Assembly: GCF_000337675.1 (NCBI RefSeq)
Contig: NZ_AOIB01000014.1
Coordinates: 151,352 to 215,351 of the forward strand
DNA from: Natronococcus amylolyticus DSM 10524
GTDB lineage: Archaea > Halobacteriota > Halobacteria > Halobacteriales > Natrialbaceae
Direction of reading: 5' to 3'
Length of the DNA: 64,000 bases
Part shown: positions 15,398 to 23,649 of the stretch, one piece after another
Layout: every line of letters begins with the position of its first letter
Numbering within the stretch: position 1 is the first letter of the stretch
The notes under the pieces: model-generated
Told to the model about the DNA's origin: nothing
Seen by the model: only the letters and a program-made list of their open reading frames with translations
Database searches by the model: none
Program-made: the position numbers and the translations under genes

Positions 15398-15760
15398 TCA
15401 GGTGGTGTCGCGAACCGACTCGAGTTTCATCAGCGGATAGCCGTCTTCCATCGCCATCCGGGTGACGACCTCGCGACCCTCGTAGTCGACGACGATCTCG
15501 ACCTCGAGGAATCGTCCCGTCAGCTCCGTGTAGTCGGCAGACGATTCGGCGAGCTCGGCCTCGAGCTCCTCGCGCTGGATCTCGACGGTCACGCCCGCGC
15601 AGTGCGGTTGGTTCTCGATCGACTCCTCGATAGCCGTCTCGAGGCTGGCTGCGCTCTCGAGCGACAGCGGCGTCCCCGCGAACTGGTGGTACAGCGAGCC
15701 GAACTTGATGCCGGCCTCGAAACACGCGGCCTCCGCCTCCGTCGGCGTCGAGTCTGCCAT
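15398..15760 (-). CDS. mptD: Archaeal dihydroneopterin aldolase (MptD family)
   Basis: 120 residues, the usual size of the archaeal MptD/DUF372 family. The start EAEAACFEAGIKFGSLYHQF, the central PLSLESAASLETAIEES and QPHCAGVTVEIQREEL, then YTELTGRFLEVEIVVDYEGR fit that family. MptD converts 7,8-dihydroneopterin to 6-hydroxymethyl-dihydropterin plus glycolaldehyde in archaeal pterin/folate synthesis. It is unrelated in sequence to bacterial FolB. No other pterin gene is adjacent. It is divergent from azf with about 100 bp between the starts. Confidence 0.87.
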   Translation of the reverse strand: MADSTPTEAEAACFEAGIKFGSLYHQFAGTPLSLESAASLETAIEESIENQPHCAGVTVEIQREELEAELAESSADYTELTGRFLEVEIVVDYEGREVVTRMAMEDGYPLMKLESVRDTT

Positions 15761-15861
15761 ACGGGACGGGTCGAGCGCGGGCGAGAAGGGGGTTGCGATC
15801 GATCCGTCGGTGCGGTGTGAACCGCACGTTACTTATCGACGCTTTCCCTCACACCGAACGA

Positions 15862-16620
15862 ATGGCACAGTCGGTCCTGCTGACGGGGGCTGCGGGGCGA
15901 GTCGGACAGGCCGTCCTGGGAGACCTCGCCGACGAGCACGAGTGGCGGCTGATGGATCGTGATCCGCCGACGGACGACCACCCCGGCGAGTTCGTCGTCG
16001 GCGACGTCACCGACGAGGAGACGGTCCGAGAGGCGATGGAGGGGATCGACGTCGTGATCCACCTCGCGGGCGACCCACGCCCGGAGGCGCCGTGGGACAG
16101 CGTCCTGACGAACAACATCGACGGCACCCAGACCGTACTCGAGGCCGCGGCGAACGCGGGCGTCGAGAAGGTCGCGTTCGCCTCGTCGAACCACGCCGTC
16201 GGGGCGTACGAAACCGAGGAGCGCACGCCCGAGATGTACCAACCCCACGACGACTACCTGCTCGACGGCACCGAGCTGCCGCGGCCGGGTAACCTCTACG
16301 GCGTTTCGAAGGCCGCCGGCGAATCCCTCGGCCGATACTACCACGACGAGCACGGGCTCTCGGTCGTCTGCGTTCGGATCGGAAACCTCACGCAGGGTCA
16401 CCCGCCGATCGACTACGAGCGCGGCCAGGCGATGTGGCTCTCCTACCGCGACTGTGCGCACCTGTTCGATCGCTGTATCCGGGCCGAGTACGACTACGAG
16501 ATCGTCTACGGTATCTCCGACAACGACCGCAAGTACTACTCGATCGACCGCGCCCGCGAGGTCCTCGGCTACGAGCCACGGGACAACTCCGCACACCACG
16601 ACGACGATTCGTCGGCGTAG
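15862..16620 (+). CDS. azf: NAD-dependent glucose-6-phosphate dehydrogenase (Azf), SDR family
   Basis: 252 residues. The extended SDR Rossmann motif LLTGAAGRVGQAVL is at the N-terminus; HLAGDPRPEAPWDSVLTNNI, SSNHAVGAYE and YGVSKAAGE (Tyr/Lys) follow. The sequence strongly resembles the haloarchaeal 'zwischenferment' Azf and the related uronate dehydrogenases. Azf oxidises glucose 6-phosphate with NAD+ in the oxidative pentose phosphate route of haloarchaea; the H. volcanii protein is about ten residues longer. Start: ATG at 15862, with a TATA-like GTTACTTATC about 30 bp upstream and a leaderless arrangement. The alternative is a uronate dehydrogenase. Confidence 0.87.
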   Translation: MAQSVLLTGAAGRVGQAVLGDLADEHEWRLMDRDPPTDDHPGEFVVGDVTDEETVREAMEGIDVVIHLAGDPRPEAPWDSVLTNNIDGTQTVLEAAANAGVEKVAFASSNHAVGAYETEERTPEMYQPHDDYLLDGTELPRPGNLYGVSKAAGESLGRYYHDEHGLSVVCVRIGNLTQGHPPIDYERGQAMWLSYRDCAHLFDRCIRAEYDYEIVYGISDNDRKYYSIDRAREVLGYEPRDNSAHHDDDSSA

Positions 16621-17238
16621 CTACTCGAACAGTCCCTCGACGTCCGCCTCTCGAGCCTGCCGTCGCTCGGCGTGTTGAGACAACCGTCGATAGACGAGTC
16701 CACGGTGATCGTCCTCGCGCACGAAGTCGAACAGCAGCGAAATAAATCGGCTGTCGTCGTCGCCGGCCTCGAGGTCCCGTCGTGCGTACGTCCGGGCCCG
16801 GTCGACCGGTTCCGGATCGAAGCCGAGTTCTTCGGCGAGGACGACTGCCGCGACCGCCGTCGCGTCGAGATCCAACGCAGCGAGTTGCGGCGCGCTCCCC
16901 TCGTGTTCGATCGGCGGCGGCGACCGACGCTCGAGGACGGACGGATCGTCGGCGAGCATCTCCAGGGCGCGGCGAATCGGCTCGAGGCGAACGTCCCGGT
17001 AGTCGGCCGGCAGTCCGGACAGGTACTCGAGGGCGCTCTCGGCGAGTCCGACCGCACCCTCCCAGTTGCGGTTGCGGGCGTGGTAGACGGCGGCGGTGTA
17101 CTGGATCAGCCCGTGAAGGAGCAACTCGTCGTCGGTTCCATCCTCGAGGTCGAGCCAGTGTTCCTCCCAGGCGTCGTGTGCCGCGTGGTAGTAGCCGTCG
17201 TTGTAGATCGCGACGCCGGCTCGGAGCCGATCGCGCAT
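16621..17238 (-). CDS. DUF309-domain protein
   Basis: 205 residues from the ATG at 17238. The DUF309 signature is near the N-terminus: VAIYNDGYYHAAHDAWEEHW, then LLLHGLIQYTAAVYHARNRN and ALEYLSGLPADYRDVRLEPI. This all-helical fold carries conserved His/Glu pairs that may bind metal. The biochemical role is unknown. The C-terminal 90 residues are less conserved in appearance. It is convergent with azf and the two genes abut. A longer start at 17334 adds 32 Pro/Gly-rich residues and is less likely. The gap 17239-17520 holds an AT-rich GGAGGTATTTATTATG stretch, possibly a promoter, but no supported gene. Confidence 0.87.
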   Translation of the reverse strand: MRDRLRAGVAIYNDGYYHAAHDAWEEHWLDLEDGTDDELLLHGLIQYTAAVYHARNRNWEGAVGLAESALEYLSGLPADYRDVRLEPIRRALEMLADDPSVLERRSPPPIEHEGSAPQLAALDLDATAVAAVVLAEELGFDPEPVDRARTYARRDLEAGDDDSRFISLLFDFVREDDHRGLVYRRLSQHAERRQAREADVEGLFE

Positions 17239-17520
17239 AGCTCCAGTAGGGACTCGAGGGGTGTCAACGTCACGAAAGCGGTGAGTGGCCGGATACGTTC
17301 CGCCTCCGGCGGGGCGGGCAGACAACTGTGACAAGCGGAGATCGGGACGTGCAGCGGTCGCCCCAACCGGTTACTGCCGCCACCGGTTATGGCGGTACTC
17401 GAATCGAACGACAGCGGAGGTATTTATTATGCAGTTGCTTCTGGCCCGATCTGACGGAAGTAACGATGCTAATGGACCCCTAACGGCCGATAACAGGGAG
17501 TTATACCCGCACTACCGACG

Positions 17521-18612
17521 CTACTCGAATCCGTCCTCCCAGCGGAAGCTGCCGTTCCGCTGGACGACCTCGCCGTCGATCTCGAGTCGGGACTCCTCGC
17601 CGACGTCGGTGATCAGATCGACGTGGACGGCCGAGTCGTTGCCCGACTCGCCGTCGGGAAGACAGGCGTCGTAAGCCCGCCCAACGGCGAGGTGGACCGT
17701 CTCGCCCATCTTCTCGTCGAAGAGGATGTTGTCCGTGTAGCGGTCGATGCCGCGGTTCATCCCGACGCCGAGTTCGCCCAGTCGCCGAGCGCCGTCGTCG
17801 GTCTCGAGGACTTCCTCGATAACCGATGCACCCTGCTCGGCGTCGTGGTCGACGACCTCCCCATCGGCGAACTCGAGGCGGACGTTTCTGACCGGTTCCC
17901 CGCGGATCGTCATCGGAACGTCGAACGTGACCTCGCCTTCGGTGCCGTACGGTGCGGTGAAGACCTCGCCGCTGGGAAGGTTGTGGGAGTCGTAGGCGAC
18001 GGATGCAGCGCTGTTGACGGCGGTTCGGCCGTCGATCCGCATCGTGAGGTCGGTTCCCGACGAGACCAGCCGGACCTTCGAGCCCTCGTCCAGCAACTCC
18101 TTCAGTCGATCCATCTCCTCGGCCAGCGACTCCCAGTCCCGGAGGATCGCGTCGTAGGCGAATTCGCGGTACTCCTCGTAGCTCATGTTGGCTTGCTGGG
18201 CGAGCGATCGGGTCGGATGTACGGTCGACACCCAGCGTGTGTCGTATCGCGCCTCGCGAACGGCCGTCCGCGCGCTGCGATAGGCCTGACGGGTCTCGCC
18301 AGGAACGTCCGCCGTCGCGCTCGTGTTGCGTCCGCCACCCAGCGAGAGGTAGACGTCGGTTTCCTCGAGCAGCGCCCGCTCGTGGTCCGGTGCCTCGAAC
18401 TCGTCGTCGTGAGCCCGAAGGTACGCCCGCGTCACCTCGCCGGAATCGTACGTCGCGAGCAGGTTCGCGCCGCGTTCGCCCAGCTCTTCGGCGACCGCGA
18501 CCGCCAGCTCGTGGGCGTCCGGGCCGACCGAGAGTACGACGTCGTCGCCGGCCTCGACACGGGCGCTCCACTCGACCAGCACCGCGGCGTGTTCGCGGGT
18601 GCGTTCGTCCAT
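17521..18612 (-). CDS. M29-family aminopeptidase
   Basis: 363 residues, the standard length for family M29 (AmpS/PepS/aminopeptidase T). Metal ligands of the two-metal site are recognisable: SGEVFTAP (Glu), GELGVGMN (Glu), GETVHLAVG (His), and SAVHVDLI (His, Asp), with Tyr in RAYDACLPDGE-like context. The N-terminal half is the substrate domain. It would remove N-terminal residues from peptides in the cytoplasm, with Co/Zn/Mn as cofactor. It is monocistronic and lies 47 bp from the 3' end of the transporter gene on the same strand. Confidence 0.92.
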   Translation of the reverse strand: MDERTREHAAVLVEWSARVEAGDDVVLSVGPDAHELAVAVAEELGERGANLLATYDSGEVTRAYLRAHDDEFEAPDHERALLEETDVYLSLGGGRNTSATADVPGETRQAYRSARTAVREARYDTRWVSTVHPTRSLAQQANMSYEEYREFAYDAILRDWESLAEEMDRLKELLDEGSKVRLVSSGTDLTMRIDGRTAVNSAASVAYDSHNLPSGEVFTAPYGTEGEVTFDVPMTIRGEPVRNVRLEFADGEVVDHDAEQGASVIEEVLETDDGARRLGELGVGMNRGIDRYTDNILFDEKMGETVHLAVGRAYDACLPDGESGNDSAVHVDLITDVGEESRLEIDGEVVQRNGSFRWEDGFE

Positions 18613-18659
18613 ACCCCGAGGCTGGATTGCGAGCTACTAAATCCCCCCGTTCGGGGCGA

Positions 18660-19379
18660 TCAGGCTACGTGTGAGTCTTCGGCCTCGTGGGACTCCCGTG
18701 AACGAACGAGCGCGACGACGGCGTAGACGATCGGCGTATCGAGCACCGCGATCGCGAGCTTGAGCAGGTACTGACCGACCGCAAGTGCGGCCAACACCTC
18801 GAGCGGGAGCACCTCGCCGACGCCGAGTGCGGCGGGTGCGATCGCGAAGGCGATCGAGACGAAGATGACGGTGTCGATGGCCTGGCTGGTTCCGGTCGAG
18901 ACGAGGTTGCGCAGCCAGAGCTTCTCGCGGCCCGTCCGCTCCCGAATCCGGTGGAAGAGCCAGACGTCCCAGTTCTGGCTGACGAGGTAGGCGAGCAGGC
19001 TGCCGAGCACGACGTTGGTCGAGGCGCCGAGGGCCGTCGCGAACGCGTCGGGGTCGACGCTCGTTTCGGCCGCCGGCGCCGCGATGGTCGACCAGACCAG
19101 CGCCAGCACGACGAAGTTGAGCGCGAACGCGACGTTGACGACGATCTGAGCCGCGCGGCGACCGTACAGCTCGGTGTAGCAGTCGCTCGCGAGAAAGGTG
19201 AGCGCGTAGGCGAGAGCCGCACCGGGGAGGACGAGTTCCGCACCCGTCACGGGAAGGGCGACGGGAAGGTCGAACGCGAGCACCTTCGACGCCGTCAGCT
19301 GAGCGGTAACGAGTGCTGCGACGAACAGCCCGATCAGCGAAACCTGGGCGATCGACGGCGCTCCACGACGGTCGTCCAT
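18660..19379 (-). CDS. Queuosine-precursor transporter (YhhQ/VUT family)
   Basis: 239 residues from the ATG at 19379 with six or seven predicted membrane segments: VSLIGLFVAALVTAQL, VTGAELVLPGAALAYALTFL, IVVNVAFALNFVVLALVWS, NVVLGSLLAYLVSQNWDVWL and others. The family motifs SDCYTELYGRRAA and SQNWDVWLFHRIRERTGRE then LVSTGTSQAIDTVIF identify DUF165/YhhQ carriers. In bacteria these import queuine precursors (preQ0/preQ1). In an archaeon the likely use is salvage of preQ0 for archaeosine, which is inference. The upstream region 19380-19787 has an AT-rich imperfect palindrome (about 19470-19497) but no gene. Confidence 0.9.
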   Translation of the reverse strand: MDDRRGAPSIAQVSLIGLFVAALVTAQLTASKVLAFDLPVALPVTGAELVLPGAALAYALTFLASDCYTELYGRRAAQIVVNVAFALNFVVLALVWSTIAAPAAETSVDPDAFATALGASTNVVLGSLLAYLVSQNWDVWLFHRIRERTGREKLWLRNLVSTGTSQAIDTVIFVSIAFAIAPAALGVGEVLPLEVLAALAVGQYLLKLAIAVLDTPIVYAVVALVRSRESHEAEDSHVA

Positions 19380-19469
19380 ACGTGATACCTCTCGAGTCGG
19401 AACGCTAAACGGTACCGTCTCGTCGTCCGCGTTCCGCAGTTCGATCCCCGCCGGAGCCGAACTTCCTCG

Positions 19470-19497
19470 ATATACCAAATATATTCGGTATCGTTCG
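19470..19497. promoter_or_regulatory. AT-rich imperfect palindrome upstream of the transporter
   Basis: GATATACC and GGTATC face each other around an AAATATATTC centre, about 95 bp before the chosen start of the queuosine-precursor transporter. It could be a TATA region or a repressor site. The rest of 19380-19787 is non-coding with several A+T tracts just before the PadR gene. Confidence 0.35.
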
Positions 19498-19787
19498 ATT
19501 TACGCAAACAGTCTCGAGTGTCGAACCATCTGCAACGGCGATAAAACATTGCTAAGTGACTGTTTCGAAGTCCAAGGTGCCGTATTTGGGTGTGCTGATG
19601 GGTATATAGCATAATTCGTCAAGAGAGGGGACGTGACGGAAACGATCGGTGTATCGTCCGATTACGGAGCGTATAGCCACCATCACGCCAGTTGCAAACG
19701 GCCTAGTGCATCACCAACCGCTGCAACGGACGTAATACGTGATTGATAACAAATAGAGTGTTTCTGGTAGGGGTTGATAGGTAACCT

Positions 19788-20063
19788 ATGGACGATTTGA
19801 CCGGCTTCCAGCGTGATCTCCTGTACGTCATCGCAGGGGCGGACCAGCCATCCGGCCAGGACATCAAAGAAGAGATCGAGACCTACTACAGTAGCGACAT
19901 CAACCACGGGCGATTGTATCCAAACCTCGACACCCTCGTCAACAAGGAACTCGTCGAGAAGGGAGAACTCGATCGCCGAACGAACTACTACGCGATCAGC
20001 GACGAGGGCCACGAAGCGATCGAGAACCGACGCGATTGGGAATCACAGTACGTCGATACCTGA
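19788..20063 (+). CDS. PadR-family winged-helix regulator
   Basis: 91 residues: LTGFQRDLLYVIAGADQPSG, EIETYYSSDINHGRLYPNLD, TLVNKELVEKGELDRRTNYY, AISDEGHEAIENR. This is a PadR-like winged helix, and the HGRLYPNLDTLV segment is the recognition helix region. Such short PadR proteins are common in haloarchaeal chromosomes, plasmids and proviruses. The DNA target and effector are unknown. No transporter is directly adjacent, but the gene next on the right is decayed. GC at the start is lower than in surrounding genes. Confidence 0.9.
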   Translation: MDDLTGFQRDLLYVIAGADQPSGQDIKEEIETYYSSDINHGRLYPNLDTLVNKELVEKGELDRRTNYYAISDEGHEAIENRRDWESQYVDT

Positions 20064-20200
20064 TCCGATCGGTACCGGCGACTTCGGAGGACACAGAGGG
20101 ATCACTCTCTCGTCAACTGATAGCCGACCTCGAGCAGGCCCAGCGGTTGTAACGGCCGACGCTTGTAGCGTTCGCATCCTCGCTACGTCCGGAGAAGGAC

Positions 20201-20400
20201 TCTACTGATCCCCGACGGGCCGAGGTCGAAATCTTTCGTCACCGGAAGGCAGCGAAGGACGAGTTCGTCGAACCGCCGCCACCGATGCAGCGGGACGGTC
20301 GAGCAACTCGACTCGGACTTCGAGCGGTTCTGCGAGACAGTTCTCGAGAAACTCTCGGAGGGAAAGCGACTCACTCGAGACGAGATCCGAGTAGCGATTC
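20201..20400 (+). pseudogene. Decayed, frameshifted remnant of an unknown gene
   Basis: Two frames read as protein-like and join at a +1 shift near 20296. In the first, TDPRRAEVEIFRHRKAAKDE then FVEPPPPMQRD runs to about 20296. In the second, VEQLDSDFERFCETVLEKLS then EGKRLTRDEIRVAIRTDPLA runs from 20298 to about 20405 before turning into nonsense. No start codon, upstream region or family is clear. I read it as the scar of a larger lost gene, not a working one. The rest of 20064-20569 shows nothing else. Confidence 0.4.
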
Positions 20401-20569
20401 GGACGGATCCCTTGGCGAGCCGGGCTCGGCCCAGCAGTGTGTTCGTGAATTCCAGTGATACTCGTCAGCTATCACACCGACTACCGATGTGGTATCCGAT
20501 CGCGTTCTCATTCACGATCCCAATGGGTGGTCTCGAGATAGGACGGGATCGGGGTATCGAACGAGACTA

Positions 20570-21007
20570 CTAGTCGTTGGCGTCGCTACAGTCGTACTCT
20601 CCGCTCCCGATTACGGTAGAGCTACCGCCGTCGATCGAAGCCGTGACGCTGACCGTCCCAGCTCCATCTAGATTACCGTCGCCACACGTGAGCGTAACAA
20701 CGTCGCCGGCGCCATCTACTTCGATCGGTTCGTCCTCAATATCACCGACAACCTCCCACTCGTCCGCGTTCCCTTCGGAGACGATCGCAACCGTCATCGC
20801 ATCCTCGTCAGCGTCGAAATCGAACGACGCCGCACCGGTGGCCTCCAGCGAGTCCTCCATTCCGTCGCCCATCTCCATCACAAATCCCGCGATCACTGCC
20901 GAGAGGACGACCGTCACCGCGACCATGAGCACGACCCCGATGACCGGCGAGACCGCTCGTTCGTATTCGATACCCCGTTCGCTCCGTGTAGATGCGTTCG
21001 AATCCAT
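20570..21007 (-). CDS. Type IV pilin-like protein
   Basis: 145 residues from the ATG at 21007. A short charged leader (MDSNASTRSERGIEYER) is followed by AVSPVIGVVLMVAVTVVLSA, the archaeal pilin N-terminal domain (DUF1628/PilN) with a prepilin-peptidase site just before the hydrophobic helix. The exposed C-terminal part is beta-rich, with Cys at about residues 111 and 141 (LTCGDGN, EYDCSDAND) that could form a disulfide. Haloarchaeal pilins assemble into adhesion pili. No pilin-secretion ATPase is near, so this is a lone pilin. Confidence 0.9.
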   Translation of the reverse strand: MDSNASTRSERGIEYERAVSPVIGVVLMVAVTVVLSAVIAGFVMEMGDGMEDSLEATGAASFDFDADEDAMTVAIVSEGNADEWEVVGDIEDEPIEVDGAGDVVTLTCGDGNLDGAGTVSVTASIDGGSSTVIGSGEYDCSDAND

Positions 21008-21133
21008 AGCTGTATCCCGCGCCGGCGACCGCGGCGCGAGCAAACGCGGTGGAAGCGTTCCCACCCGTCGTCACACCGTTGGCCATCGAACGCGGTCTCG
21101 CCGACATTACTGCCGTTATGAGTTATATAGTTC

Positions 21134-21337
21134 AGCGGTAGTGGATACAGCAACGGCTTGCTTCGCTCGTCGTTGTCCGATTCGAACCGCTAGTGGTCCC
21201 GTACTCGCGGCTCATGGATTGTTCCCGCGAACTACATGGACCCTGACGGATTCGAACCTCGGTCGGAGCAAAGCTCCTCCCTACTTCGAATCCGCAGGGA
21301 TCATCTCACGCCGTTCGCATCGCTCACGGCGTTCGAA
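21134..21337. repeat. Two palindromic elements behind tRNA-CAT
   Basis: Proximal unit: 21241-21258 repeats 18 nt of the tRNA 3' end (21342-21359) exactly. It is mirrored by 21285-21299 with one bulged base, around GGAGC-AAA-GCTCC (21265-21277). A further hairpin ACGCCGT/ACGGCGT (21308-21332) has loop TCGCATCGCTC. Distal unit: AGCGGT (21134-21139) faces ACCGCT (21186-21191) around CAACG/CGTTG with a GCTTGCTTCGCTC core. CGCGG/CCGCG (21206-21229) encloses CTCATGGATTGTTC. Confidence 0.75.
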
Positions 21338-21412
21338 TGGGCCCTGACGGATTCGAACCATCGACCACTCGGTTATGAGCCGAGCGCTCTAACCAGACTG
21401 AGCTAAGGGCCC
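21338..21412 (-). tRNA. tRNA with anticodon CAT, probably tRNA-Ile2 or elongator Met
   Basis: Minus-strand cloverleaf. Acceptor GGGCCCT pairs with AGGGCCC; discriminator A73 is at 21338. Anticodon stem CTCGG/CCGAG with loop CTCATAA gives CAT. T loop TTCGAAT. It is not an initiator, whose acceptor begins AGCGGG in haloarchaea. The elongator tRNA-Met known from H. volcanii contains an intron and this gene does not, so tRNA-Ile(CAT) with modified C34 is the better guess. Confidence 0.95.
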
Positions 21413-21484
21413 TCGAGTCGAACGAACCCGGTCACAATAGTTAACGCTTGCTGTCTGTTTTGCCCGCGAAAAGCGGCGGTTCGA

Positions 21485-21613
21485 CTACGCGGTTAGTGAC
21501 TCGAGTTCGTCCTCGCTCAGCTCCGCTTCGAGCTCCGCGTCGCTGTGGGACTCGAGGACGTCCGCCCGTTCCTCGGCGTCGAGTTCGTCGACGGATTCGA
21601 AGTGGTGGCACAT
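21485..21613 (-). CDS. 42-residue acidic micro-protein
   Basis: ATG at 21613, TAG at 21485-21487. The product begins MCHHFESVDELDAEERADVL and ends LEAELSEDELESLTA. It is helical and acidic, with a Cys-His-His cluster at residues 2-4 that could bind metal. Amino-acid composition is that of a real haloarchaeal protein, unlike the Arg/Pro/Ser-rich shadow frames, and I have the impression that similar 40-residue proteins recur in haloarchaea. Function unknown. It sits between tRNA-CAT and moaB on the same strand as both. Confidence 0.6.
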   Translation of the reverse strand: MCHHFESVDELDAEERADVLESHSDAELEAELSEDELESLTA

Positions 21614-21713
21614 AGCAACAGATACTGGAGTCCGAGCGCCAATAAGGGCTATTCAGGCGTTCCGACGGCTGCTAGCGAGCGCGTTCGAAATAGCAACATC
21701 GGGATGGGAATCG

Positions 21714-22301
21714 CTACTCCTCGTAGTCGTCGAGCGTCTGCTCGGTTGTGCCCGCGCGGTGGCGCGTCGCCAGCCCTGCAAGGTGGGGTGTCTCAGGGAC
21801 GATCAGCTCCTCGCAGGCCGTACTACAGGCGCCCGTGCTCCCGGGGAGACAGAAGACGGGCGTGTCGACGGCGATCCCCGCGGTCGCCCGCGAGGCCATC
21901 GCTCGAGTGCCGACCTCGTCCCAGGACAGCGAGCGGAACAGCTCGCCGAAGCCGGGTAGCTCGCGCTCGAACAGCGACGACGTCGCCTCGGGAGAGACGT
22001 CGTCGGCGGTGACGCCGGTGCCGCCGGTCGTGCAGACGACGTCGATGTCCTGGCGGGCAACGAGGCCCCGAACCGCGGTGCGGATCGCGGAGTAGTCGTC
22101 GCGGACTAGCACGCGCTCTTGGACCTCGTGGCCCTCGTTCTCGAAACACTCCTGGATCGTGTCGCCGCCCGGGTCGTCGGGGTCGGCGTCGGCCTCCGCA
22201 GCGCGCGAACTCGAGACCGTGACGATCCCGACGTACAGGGGATCGATGACGTCGTGGCCGTGGTCGTCGGTGCTCCGTCGGTCTGCGCGGTCGGTCGTCA
22301 T
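21714..22301 (-). CDS. moaB: MoaB/MogA-family molybdopterin protein
   Basis: 195 residues. The MoCF-binding fold shows VGIVTVSSSRAAEADADPDD near the N-terminus, VVCTTGGTGVTADDVSPEA (the conserved TTGGTG loop) near residue 90-108, and FCLPGSTGACSTACEELIVP near 150-170. These proteins adenylylate molybdopterin or act as a scaffold in molybdenum/tungsten cofactor synthesis. A 20-residue His/Asp/Arg N-terminal extension precedes the domain. It is the last gene of a minus-strand run after the two COG0523 genes (53-bp gap), so co-transcription with metal-handling proteins is possible. Confidence 0.93.
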   Translation of the reverse strand: MTTDRADRRSTDDHGHDVIDPLYVGIVTVSSSRAAEADADPDDPGGDTIQECFENEGHEVQERVLVRDDYSAIRTAVRGLVARQDIDVVCTTGGTGVTADDVSPEATSSLFERELPGFGELFRSLSWDEVGTRAMASRATAGIAVDTPVFCLPGSTGACSTACEELIVPETPHLAGLATRHRAGTTEQTLDDYEE

Positions 22302-22353
22302 ACGCGTACCTCCATACCGGAGGGCGATAATTCCTGCCCCCGAAGCGGTGCGG

Positions 22354-23649
22354 TCATCGGGACGATCCCTCCGGGTCGTCGGTGCTCGAGATCGTCACTG
22401 TCTCGCCCATTCCCGTCGGGGCGGGGTTCTCGTAGTCGCTCCAGTCGGCGTCCATCTCCTCGTCGGTCAGCAGACAGTTGTCGAGCCGAGACTCGAGGGC
22501 GTCCCAGTCGACGTCGCGGCCGATGAGCGCCAGCCGGATCTCCCGGTCGCCGTGCTCGTCGTCCCACGCGAGGTCGGGCTGGCCCTGGCGGTACGTCTCC
22601 TGGCGTTCCTCGGAGAAGCTGGCGATCCAGCGCCCGGTCACCTCGAGCGTGGTCTCGGCGCCGGCGGTGCTCGTCGTGATCGCCTGCTTCTCGCGGCCGG
22701 CGATCCACGTGAGTCCCTTCGCGCGAACCAGTCCGTCGGGCAGCGACCGCAGTAGCTCGGCGAACCGCTCGGGGTGGAACGGCCGACGGCAGTGGTAGCC
22801 TTCGACCTCGATCCCGTACCGTTCTGGGGGGTGGGCGTGGTCGTGAGCGTCTGCGTCACCGTGCCCGTGTTCGTCTGCTCCGTCGTGATCGTGAACGTGC
22901 TTCTCTCCACGATCATCGTGGTCTTGCTCGTCCACCTCCGCGTCGGCCTCGATCTGGCGCTTCCAGCCCGCCGAATCCCGGACCGTCTCGAGCTCGAAGC
23001 GTTCGCTGCCGAGCAACGTTTCGGGCTCGAGGTCGCCGTACTCGCTCGTCACGATCTCGGCACGCGGCTGAAGCGTCTCGAGCAGGGCGACGACCCGCTC
23101 GCGTTCCTCGTCGTCGACGAGGTCGCACTTGTTCACCACGAGCAGGTCACAGAACTCCACCTGCTCGAGGATGAGATCCGAGAGGGGACGCGTTCCCTCC
23201 TCGTCGGCCCCCTGCTGGACCGGTACGTCGTCGCCGTCGGCGAACCGGTCGTGGAACCGCCTGGCGTCGACGACGGTGACGACGGCCTCGAGATCGTACG
23301 GTCCGCCCGCGGGACCGCGAACGAACTGTCGGGCGATCGGTTCGGGCTCACCGACGCCCGACGCCTCGACGACGAGGTGGTCGAACTCGTGTTCCTTCCA
23401 GAGCCGGATCACGGCCCGCGAGAGTTCGCCGCCGAGGCTACAGCAGATACAACCGTTCTCGAGGGCGACGACCTCGTCGCCGGTTTCGAGATCGGTGCGC
23501 GCTTCCACGAGATCGGCGTCGACGTTGACCTCGCCGACGTCGTTGACCAGGACGGCGATCTCGCTATTCGCGGTCTCGAGCAGCCTCGAGAGCAGCGTCG
23601 TCTTCCCGGCGCCGAGCTCGCCACAGAGGATGGTAACCGGAACGGCCAT
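22354..23649 (-). CDS. COG0523/CobW GTPase with His-rich loop
   Basis: 431 residues. N-terminal G domain: Walker A GELGAGKTTLL (residues 10-20), the CxCC metal motif ENGCICCSLGG near residue 68, VVEASGVGEPEPI, and VVNKCDLV (NKxD). A long histidine/aspartate-rich loop about residues 245-275 (HVHDHDGADEHGHGDADAHD) precedes the CobW C-terminal domain (YHCRRPFHPERFAELLRSLP). The family inserts or stores Zn, Co, Ni or Fe. Its stop is next to the MoaB gene; its start shares one base with the upstream paralogue's stop, so the two are co-translated. It is probably controlled by the divergent NikR. Confidence 0.93.
   Translation of the reverse strand: MAVPVTILCGELGAGKTTLLSRLLETANSEIAVLVNDVGEVNVDADLVEARTDLETGDEVVALENGCICCSLGGELSRAVIRLWKEHEFDHLVVEASGVGEPEPIARQFVRGPAGGPYDLEAVVTVVDARRFHDRFADGDDVPVQQGADEEGTRPLSDLILEQVEFCDLLVVNKCDLVDDEERERVVALLETLQPRAEIVTSEYGDLEPETLLGSERFELETVRDSAGWKRQIEADAEVDEQDHDDRGEKHVHDHDGADEHGHGDADAHDHAHPPERYGIEVEGYHCRRPFHPERFAELLRSLPDGLVRAKGLTWIAGREKQAITTSTAGAETTLEVTGRWIASFSEERQETYRQGQPDLAWDDEHGDREIRLALIGRDVDWDALESRLDNCLLTDEEMDADWSDYENPAPTGMGETVTISSTDDPEGSSR

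Noticed and set aside
17429-17674. Frame with GGAGGTATTTATTATG before it (MQLLLARSDGSNDANG...)
   Set aside because: Its second half is antisense to the M29 aminopeptidase and is Ser/Pro/Arg-rich; the GGAGGT and TATA-like words are more likely coincidental or a promoter.
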